From an uncultured Brevibacillus sp. (GTDB lineage Bacteria > Bacillota > Bacilli > Brevibacillales > Brevibacillaceae): a stretch of 54,429 nucleotides of DNA. Every line of letters begins with the position of its first letter. Position 1 is the stretch's first letter. The position numbers and the translations under genes are program-made. The notes under the pieces are model-generated. The model searched no databases and was not told the origin of the DNA. It saw only the letters and a list, made by a program, of their open reading frames with translations. Below are positions 48,835-54,429 of this stretch, piece after piece. The stretch is from NCBI GenBank assembly GCA_946402065.1, contig CAMIVR010000017.1, positions 1 through 54,429 of the forward strand, in the 5' to 3' direction.

Positions 48835-50071
48835 GCTTGAACAGGAAACATTGGCTGAGATCGCCAAGCTGCCCGATATCAAACTGGATGAGCAGCGAAA
48901 AAAGGAGATGCTGGCAATGATCGCAAATGAAGAAGCAAAATACCGCAAACAGACACATTCGCGCAGACAGCTGGCGCTTGTCGGCAAAGGACTGGCAGCG
49001 TGTGTGGTCCTGATCGGCGGCGTCTGGTTCGGTACGCACTTGTTCGACAGCGGCAGCAATCAGTCTGCGCTGCCGCCCACGCAGACCAACGTGCAGGAGA
49101 CACCAGGAACCGGCACCCCGGGAACGCCCGACAACGCTTCAGGGACAGCTACGACGCCTGGCGAACGGGAATCGCATCAAGCTTTGCTAAAAAATATCAT
49201 GGAATTGGCTCGTCAAGGAAAGGTGTCCATTACCGAGTATGCTTTGGAAAGCGCGGTATTCGACGACATCGAGACAGCCCTGGGCAAGCCGGACAGCTCG
49301 ACCTATACCAACGGTCTTACCTATGCCGGCTACGATCAGCGCGGACTTGTCTTTGGCTACAACAAAGGGATGCAGGTGGTCGAGCTTCGTTCCTTCGATT
49401 CCAAGCTGAATGCCGTCAGCCAGTCGGAAGTGATACAAGCGTACGGACAGCCCGAGGTCATCAACAAATTCGTCGACCAAGACATTTACCAATACAAAAT
49501 CAATGACAAATACCAGCTGAAGGTCGTCTTTACAGCACCTACCTTAGCCGTTCCGGAGCCGCACATCGATCACATCAATGTGGTTTATCCAAGAGGCGCC
49601 GAAAATCTCATGGCGTACGGAAATGGCGCCGATCTGCTCCAGGTCGCTCTCGATTTGGCGCGTGAAGGCAAGGCGATCGGCTCCGAATACCCAGTCGAGC
49701 ATTCGGTGTTCGACACGATTGAAGCAAACTGGGGAAAAGCAGACAAAACGGACTATGTGAACGGCCTTACTTATGCGACGTACGACAAGCAGGGCATCGT
49801 ATTTGGCTTCAACAAGGGGATGCAAATCGTCGAGATTCGCTCCTACGACCAGCGCTTGCAGGCTCTCACACTGGCCGATGTGAAAGCGAAGCTGGGCAAA
49901 CCTGGCAGTGTCAACACGACATCCAGTGAAACGATTTACGTCTACAAAGCGACGGACAAATACCAATTGAAAATCGTCTTCCCGACGCCAACCAAAGCCC
50001 AACCCACTCCGCATATCGACCATGTCAACCTGCTGTATCCGCAAGGGACGATCAATAACATGGCCGGGTGA
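48821..50071 (+). CDS. Putative anti-sigma factor with two DUF4309 (YjgB-like) domains
   Basis: About 416 residues, start GTG 48821 or ATG 48824 (GGGAGGAG upstream). Cytosolic N-terminus (1-50) with a helix able to bind the sigma factor, TM about 51-69 ('GLAACVVLIGGVWFG'), a Thr/Pro/Gly linker, then two homologous outer domains of about 140 residues. Repeat 1 has 'FDDIETALGKPDSSTYTNGL'; repeat 2 has 'FDTIEANWGKADKTDYVNGL'. Both continue with 'VFG(Y/F)NKGMQ(V/I)VE(L/I)RS(F/Y)D'. Coupled to the SigX-like gene. The signal recognised by the repeats is unknown. Confidence 0.82.
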   Translation: MMSSRLEQETLAEIAKLPDIKLDEQRKKEMLAMIANEEAKYRKQTHSRRQLALVGKGLAACVVLIGGVWFGTHLFDSGSNQSALPPTQTNVQETPGTGTPGTPDNASGTATTPGERESHQALLKNIMELARQGKVSITEYALESAVFDDIETALGKPDSSTYTNGLTYAGYDQRGLVFGYNKGMQVVELRSFDSKLNAVSQSEVIQAYGQPEVINKFVDQDIYQYKINDKYQLKVVFTAPTLAVPEPHIDHINVVYPRGAENLMAYGNGADLLQVALDLAREGKAIGSEYPVEHSVFDTIEANWGKADKTDYVNGLTYATYDKQGIVFGFNKGMQIVEIRSYDQRLQALTLADVKAKLGKPGSVNTTSSETIYVYKATDKYQLKIVFPTPTKAQPTPHIDHVNLLYPQGTINNMAG

Positions 50072-50099
50072 CCACGCCACGCATCCGAAAATAGCCGAA

Positions 50100-50145
50100 G
50101 GACTGTGTAGAAAGAAACCTCCACACAGTCCTTCTTTGTCTTTTG
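50100..50145 (+). terminator. Terminator of the sigX-like operon
   Basis: Perfect 9-bp stem GGACTGTGT/ACACAGTCC with a 14-nt loop and a T-rich tail (TTCTTTGTCTTTTG). Confidence 0.88.
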
Positions 50146-50164
50146 TACCGACCGCAAATGCCGA

Positions 50165-50348
50165 TTATAGCCGCTTTACCAAATTGTTTACACTCTCGGC
50201 CATCTTGGCCAATTCGACTGCCCCGCTGGCCGTTTCCTCTGCGCTTGCCGACGACCCTTCCGTGATCGCCGCAATGTTTTGGGACGCTTTTAGCACTTCC
50301 GAGAATTGCGCTGACTGCTCCTCGCTGCTCGCAGCAATTTCAGTTTAG
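50165..50348 (-). pseudogene. C-terminal fragment of a methyl-accepting chemotaxis protein
   Basis: About 60 codons ending in TAA: 'TEIAASSEEQSAQFSEVLKA', 'SASAEETASGAVELAKMAES', 'VNNLVKRL'. This is the distal methylation-helix end of a chemotaxis receptor. It opens after an in-frame TAA with no start or ribosome site, so the rest of the gene has been lost. It reads in the same direction as the acyl-CoA ligase gene whose stop is 16 bp away. Confidence 0.75.
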
Positions 50349-50364
50349 ACAATCCTTTCAGCCG

Positions 50365-51933
50365 TCAGTTAATATTGCGGCCGGCTTCTTCCCAGAAAGG
50401 CTTGCGCAGTGCTTTTTTATCAATCTTGCCGTACGGGGTGAGCGGCAGTTCATCGACAAAGCGGATTTCCTTGGGGCGCTTGTACGAGGATAACTCGCGA
50501 GTACACAGCTCCTGTACGCTGGCTGCGGTTGGCGGATTGTCCTTGTGGGCAACGATGAAAGCCAGCACCGCCTCTCCCCAATCCGGATGGGGAATGCCGA
50601 TGACTGCTGCCTGGCGTATCCCGGGATGCTTCTGCAGGGCATTCTCCACCTCCGTCGTGTAGACATTCATTCCGCCGCTGATGATCATATCTTTCTTGCG
50701 GTCGAGCAGATAGATGTACCCTTGTTCATCCATCATGCCGACATCGCCGGTATGCAGCCAACCATCCTTGAGCGTCTCCGCTGTCTTTTCCGGTTGCCGG
50801 TAGTAGCCGATCATGTTGTACAGCGTTTTCGCGACGATTTCTCCTTCTTCTCCGCGCGCCACCTCATTCCCCAGGTCATCGACGATTTTGACCTGGCTCA
50901 TCATCGCTGCCTGCCCGCAGCTTCGCAGTCGATGGATATGCTTCGGATCGGTGCTGTGATCTTCTTTGCGCAGACGAGCGATGAAATTCGGCGCTTCCGA
51001 CTGACCGTACAGTTGGGTAAAGACGGGGCCGAATATGTCTAATCCCGCCTTCAACCGCTCTACCGTGATCGGCGCAGCCCCGTACAGAATCGTTCGAAGC
51101 GAGCGAAAATCGTATGATTTGCCCTGGATTTGATCCATCACCCGATAGATCATCGTCGGCACCATAAACGTAAAGGTAATCCGCTGCCGGTCGATTCTGT
51201 CGAGAACCAGTTGCGGGTCAAACCGTCGCTCAATCCAATGCTCCGCGCCTTTTAGCAGGCCCGTCAACAGAACCATTCCGGCGGAGTGCGGCAAAGGCGA
51301 CATCAACAGGATTTTCTCATCGTCCTGCAAGCCCAGCTCGATCGCGTGGGAAAACAGGTTGAGCACGAGATTTTCCTGCGTGTGCACGACTCCCTTAGGC
51401 AGCCCTGTCGTCCCGCCCGTGTAGACGATCAGCGCCATGTCCTGCGGCGATACTTCTACGTTCAAATCCGTCTCTGCCGCTCCCGCGAGAAAGGTATCCC
51501 ACGAATCAAACGATTCCGGGCAGGCCGCCTGCGAAGAGACGCCGACGACTGTATGTAAATCAGGCAGACTGGGCCGTGCTCTCTGGATGATGTCGAAAAA
51601 ATTTTCACCGACAATTGCGATTTCCGCTCCCGAGTCCTTTAAGATGTAGCTGATCTCTTTCTCACCCAGCATATCGTTCAAAGGAACCTTGGTAGCTCCG
51701 GCTTGGATCACGCCCATGTCGCAAATGACAAACTCCGGACAATTCGACATGATCAACGCAACTCGTGTGTTTGGCTTCACTCCGTTGCGAATCAGCGCGT
51801 GGGCGACGCGATTGGCTTCACGCCGCAGCGCGCCGTAGGACAACGGCTGGTCGGCGTAAACGAGCGCTGTCTTATCGTGAAACTTTTTCAAAGCATTGGC
51901 AAAAAGTGTGTTTGCGGTTACATGTGCATGCAA
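50365..51933 (-). CDS. Acyl-CoA synthetase (AMP-dependent ligase, long-chain type)
   Basis: About 522 residues. The start is taken as TTG at 51933: GGAGGGAGG lies 9 nt upstream, and the nearby ATGs are out of frame. Adenylate-forming motifs: P-loop 'LIVYTGGTTGLPKGVVHTQE', 'YGAAPITVERL', 'QLYGQSEAPNF', 'GWLHTGDVGMMDEQGYIYLL', 'DRKKDMIISGGMNVYTTEVE' and the C-terminal catalytic Lys in 'LTPYGKIDKKAL'. These activate fatty or aromatic acids to acyl-AMP, then acyl-CoA. Monocistronic; substrate not evident. Confidence 0.9.
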   Translation of the reverse strand: MHAHVTANTLFANALKKFHDKTALVYADQPLSYGALRREANRVAHALIRNGVKPNTRVALIMSNCPEFVICDMGVIQAGATKVPLNDMLGEKEISYILKDSGAEIAIVGENFFDIIQRARPSLPDLHTVVGVSSQAACPESFDSWDTFLAGAAETDLNVEVSPQDMALIVYTGGTTGLPKGVVHTQENLVLNLFSHAIELGLQDDEKILLMSPLPHSAGMVLLTGLLKGAEHWIERRFDPQLVLDRIDRQRITFTFMVPTMIYRVMDQIQGKSYDFRSLRTILYGAAPITVERLKAGLDIFGPVFTQLYGQSEAPNFIARLRKEDHSTDPKHIHRLRSCGQAAMMSQVKIVDDLGNEVARGEEGEIVAKTLYNMIGYYRQPEKTAETLKDGWLHTGDVGMMDEQGYIYLLDRKKDMIISGGMNVYTTEVENALQKHPGIRQAAVIGIPHPDWGEAVLAFIVAHKDNPPTAASVQELCTRELSSYKRPKEIRFVDELPLTPYGKIDKKALRKPFWEEAGRNIN

Positions 51934-52097
51934 GAGTACATCCTCCCTCCAGTTTGAATGAAGTAAAGCGAACTGTAGCAACAGAGCGACTCGGTTGAAA
52001 GGCTGCGCCCTTCTATTTCTTGGTGACGAGCTGCTAAGGCAGTTTGGTATCATTTTACAATAAAAATTTATAGAATTCAGTTATTTACACAAAAAAA

Positions 52098-52117
52098 CAC
52101 CGCCAACTTCAGCGGTG
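52098..52117 (-). terminator. Terminator after the LOG-family gene
   Basis: CACCGC/GCGGTG with an 8-nt loop, followed on the minus strand by TTTTTTTG; 16 bp after the stop codon. Confidence 0.8.
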
Positions 52118-52132
52118 CTGTCTTTATCTCCA

Positions 52133-52722
52133 TCACTTCTTTTCTTCGTCAAGTTCCACCCATTTATTGACTCCGGCTGGCGGCTTGTACTCGCTCAAAC
52201 GCGTCAGCAAGTGATCGATGTCGCTCTCACAAATCACGAGCTCGGCATGTGCTGCCGGGATAAAGCCAGTGTCTACGGCATGCTTGACCATTTCCACGAG
52301 AGGCGTATAAAATCCGGCAACATTCAGCAAACCAAGCGGTTTACTATGTATGCCGATCTGTCCCCAGCTAACCACTTCGAAAACTTCTTCAAATGTACCA
52401 AATCCGCCAGGAAGCGCGATAAACGCATCGGACAGCTCGTTCATTTTCGCTTTGCGCGCGTGCATGTCCTTGACCTCATACTGTTCAGTCAGCCCTGTAT
52501 GAGCGATTTCACGACGGAACAATCCCGCCGGTCTGACGCCAATCGCCACACCGCCGGCAGCGAGCGCAGCGTCGGCGACACGGCCCATCAGGCCGACACT
52601 GGAACGCCGTACACCAGCTCAAAGCCGCGCGTCGCCAGCTCGTTGCCTAAGCGCTGGGCCGCCGCTTCAAAATCTGGATGCAAACCGGGGTTAGAGCCAG
52701 CAAATACACAGATGCGTTTCAT
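52133..52722 (-). pseudogene. LOG-family (TIGR00730) Rossmann protein with a 1-bp frameshift
   Basis: Start ATG at 52722 after GGGAGAGG: 'MKRICVFAGSNPGLHPDFEA', 'LATRGFELVYG', then the frame breaks near 52605. The rest is read in the next frame from 'GLMGRVADAALAAGGVAIGV', with the family motif 'FIALPGGFGTFEEVFEV' and end 'NKWVELDEEKK'. A single missing base in the G-G codon of VYGGSSVG explains the shift. LOG-type enzymes release free cytokinin-like bases from nucleoside monophosphates and are often mislabelled lysine decarboxylase. A real mutation or a sequencing error are both possible. Confidence 0.85.
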
Positions 52723-52825
52723 GTTTATCCTCTCCCTTTCTATATCTGTCTGCGAGCAAAGACAGGATTGTGCTCATCACGTATTGTAACAAAAAAGTCC
52801 AGGCAGCGGGCTATCGGTTATCGTT

Positions 52826-53194
52826 TTAGGCAAGCAGATGCAAGTGATATTCGCGTGAAAAAGCCGCTAAAACCCGGACACCGGCGACGCTGTTGCCTTT
52901 TTCATCAATCGCCGGTCCGATCACACCGATTCCCATCCGGTTGGGGACGACGACCAAAATCCCGCCACTGGCGATCATGAGGCTGATCACTTTGGATATG
53001 CTTTGCAGGGTAAACGTCGTGGGGCAATCCCCTACGGAAATGATCCCGAATTCCCGCGAAGCGACGGTCAGTCCAAGCGCGGATGCATCGGCATGGCCCA
53101 GCTCGGGGATGTAATCAGCCACTTTTCCCTGTTTCGTATAATGATGATTCTCATCCACAATACGCTGCAACTGCGCTCTGTCCATCTGCTTCAT
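52826..53194 (-). pseudogene. glsA: Glutaminase (GlsA) with a large internal deletion
   Basis: 122 codons, still open from ATG to stop. The first about 75 match the glutaminase N-terminus ('[20 protein letters not shown]', '[15 protein letters not shown]' with the S-x-x-K nucleophile motif). The chain then jumps straight to the family C-terminus ('[20 protein letters not shown]', '[20 protein letters not shown]'). Full-length GlsA is about 305-310 residues, so roughly 180 residues, including the other catalytic residues, are missing in frame. The product cannot be an active glutaminase. Confidence 0.85.
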
Positions 53195-53409
53195 CGCTGG
53201 CCTCGTTTCCGCAAGTCGTAGCTAATTGCCTGACTTCCTTCGTGGGTCTGTGTCTGCTTTACAGTCTTTGCCGTTTATTTTTTCGCCGATCGAGCTATTT
53301 ATGTACCAGCTGACTATATAAGAAAAAGGCCTGTCCGCAGGTTGCTACAGCCAAGCCATTTTAGCTGCTGTATGCGAATGAACAACGCCTGTACGCCCAG
53401 TCCGCTCAA

Positions 53410-53457
53410 TGTCACTTGCGAAGTGTTCTCTTCTTGGCGATTCCCCTCGCCTCCACT
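53410..53457 (+). repeat. Dispersed intergenic repeat, copy 3
   Basis: Matches the central 48 bp of copies 1 and 2 (TGTCACTTGCG to CCTCCACT). It lies about 27 bp beyond the terminator of the leftward OsmC gene. The remaining spacer 53195-53409, between this repeat and the glutaminase remnant, shows no gene. Confidence 0.8.
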
Positions 53458-53483
53458 GTTGCCTCGAATCACGCACAAAAAAA

Positions 53484-53516
53484 GCGCAAGTCAGCCGCTA
53501 TGGCTATAACTTGCGC
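53484..53516 (-). terminator. Terminator of the OsmC gene
   Basis: Perfect 8-bp stem GCGCAAGT/ACTTGCGC, 17-nt loop, then TTTTTTT on the minus strand; 8 bp after the stop codon. Confidence 0.88.
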
Positions 53517-53523
53517 TTGCGTT

Positions 53524-53979
53524 TCATTTTGTTTCCGCTTTCGTCTGCTCCACTTCTACCCCGTTCAAAATGACATGCGGGTAAATCGCTGCCTTTAGCG
53601 ACGCTGACACCGTGCAGTACTTCTCTTCGCCCAGCAATACCGCACGCCACACGCGCGATGCCGGGACATCGCCCTTGACGTTAAAGGTCAAGTGAATCTC
53701 CGTAAACGCATGCGGCGGTTCAGGCCCACGCGTCCCTTCAGCGGTAATCTCCAGCTCGTCGATCTTCTGGCGCATCTGGTCGAGAATCATCGTCACGTCA
53801 ATCCCGATACAACCGACGAGTCCCATCAGCAGCAGCTCGACCGGACTGTTGCCGGAACGGTCGCCACCGTAGTTTTCCGTCGCATCCATGACGACCTCAT
53901 AGCCGCTTGGCCCATTTGCCTGAAACCGTCGCTTGCCCAGCCACTGAGCGTCGACCTTAATGTTCGTGCTTACCTGCAT
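53524..53979 (-). CDS. OsmC family peroxiredoxin-like protein
   Basis: 151 residues from the ATG at 53979, chosen because AAGGGAG lies 8 nt upstream; the open frame extends into the ABC gene but without a start signal. Family features: '[20 protein letters not shown]' with the first active-site Cys and '[20 protein letters not shown]' with the second. OsmC/YhfA-type proteins reduce organic hydroperoxides or related oxidants with the Cys pair. It overlaps the end of the upstream ABC ATPase gene by 23 nt, so it is co-expressed with a transporter. Confidence 0.88.
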   Translation of the reverse strand: MQVSTNIKVDAQWLGKRRFQANGPSGYEVVMDATENYGGDRSGNSPVELLLMGLVGCIGIDVTMILDQMRQKIDELEITAEGTRGPEPPHAFTEIHLTFNVKGDVPASRVWRAVLLGEEKYCTVSASLKAAIYPHVILNGVEVEQTKAETK

Positions 53980-54429
53980 CCTCCACACTCCCTTTCCTGC
54001 TTTCCTGATGCGCTTCTCGCCGCACCTGGCCCAGAAACTTGCGGGCCCGCTCCGTCTTCGGTTGGCTGAAGAACGCTTCCGGCCGACCTTCCTCGACAAT
54101 CTGTCCCTCGCTCATGAAAATCACGCGGTCCGTCACGTCGCGAGCAAAGTCCATCTCATGGGTGACAATCACCATCGTCATCCCTTCTTTGGCCAAATCC
54201 TTCATGACCGCGAGCACTTCGCCCACCAACTCGGGGTCGAGCGCAGACGTCGGCTCGTCGAACAGCATCAGCCGCGGCTCCATCGCCAGGCTGCGGGCAA
54301 TCGCCACACGCTGCTGCTGCCCGCCAGACAAGCGAGACGGATGCTGGTCCTTTTTATCCAACAGCCCGACCTTCTGCAACAGCTTTTCGCCGAGGGCAAT
54401 CGCTGCCTGCCGGTCCATCTTTTTCACGG
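53957..54429 (-). CDS. Polar amino-acid ABC transporter ATP-binding protein (partial)
   Basis: The C-terminal about 157 residues only; the 5' end lies outside the window. Visible: ABC signature '[18 protein letters not shown]', Walker B '[14 protein letters not shown]', H-loop '[15 protein letters not shown]', and the family-typical end '[20 protein letters not shown]' (GlnQ/ArtP/TcyC type). It energises uptake of glutamine, cystine, arginine or a similar amino acid. The reading frame stays open to the window edge. Confidence 0.92.
   Translation of the reverse strand, partial: VKKMDRQAAIALGEKLLQKVGLLDKKDQHPSRLSGGQQQRVAIARSLAMEPRLMLFDEPTSALDPELVGEVLAVMKDLAKEGMTMVIVTHEMDFARDVTDRVIFMSEGQIVEEGRPEAFFSQPKTERARKFLGQVRREAHQESRKGSVEDAGKHEH

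Overview
The window looks like chromosomal DNA of an endospore-forming Firmicute, most likely Brevibacillus or a close member of the Paenibacillaceae. That is an inference from gene content: a YheC/YheD ATP-grasp spore-coat-type protein, a 30-residue YjcZ-like peptide, a SigX-like ECF sigma factor, a yrrN/yrrO-like U32 pair, lipoproteins with Gram-positive signal peptides, strong AGGAGG-type ribosome sites, and a moderately high GC background broken by AT-rich islets. No rRNA, tRNA or CRISPR array was seen.

Layout. 0.1-2.9 kb: an ECF sigma factor and a membrane-anchored YcdB/YcdC protein, translationally coupled. 3.1-13.4 kb: an amino-acid/peptide catabolic locus. It has a DauR/YheO-type regulator, a six-gene leftward operon (M81 metallopeptidase, beta-lactamase-fold serine hydrolase, proline iminopeptidase-like hydrolase, RidA, threonine-dehydratase-like PLP enzyme, oligopeptide-binding lipoprotein) and a divergent pair (ornithine-cyclodeaminase-like and threonine-synthase-like). 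AT-rich palindromes precede both the regulator and the divergent pair. 13.6-20.4 kb: spore-type genes, then a histidine kinase/sigma-54 activator pair next to two alcohol dehydrogenases, one with a textbook -24/-12 promoter. 20.4-26.1 kb: a repeat-built stalk-domain secreted protein, a YitT membrane protein behind a tandem-hairpin leader, and two U32 proteins predicted to hydroxylate tRNA. 26.2-30.9 kb: an OmpR/HK system divergent from an operon with an ApbE-like flavin transferase and a ferric-reductase-like haem membrane protein.

31-35 kb is a scarred, partly AT-rich region. It holds a frameshifted gene remnant, a signal-peptide stub, two AT-rich secreted proteins, an unlisted 59-residue membrane protein, and a WG-repeat gene truncated at both ends and fused to a duplicated fragment of the neighbouring DCC oxidoreductase gene. 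35-44.5 kb holds ordinary genes (mismatch glycosylase, luciferase-like oxidoreductase, Asp-box lipoprotein, glutamate dehydrogenase, MocR regulator, chemotaxis receptor).

44.6-45.7 kb carries the most striking structure: a tyrosine recombinase gene bounded by two recombination-site-like dyads in opposite orientation. This predicts a self-inverting DNA cassette next to the chemotaxis receptor; the recombinase now carries one in-frame TGA. The right end (46-54.4 kb) has an atypical DapB-like protein, a GntR-RCK_C regulator of BusR architecture, a SigX-like sigma/anti-sigma pair, an acyl-CoA ligase, several broken genes (MCP tail, LOG family, glutaminase), OsmC and a truncated amino-acid ABC ATPase. 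A repeat of about 50-65 bp occurs three times, each just beyond the terminator of a leftward gene.
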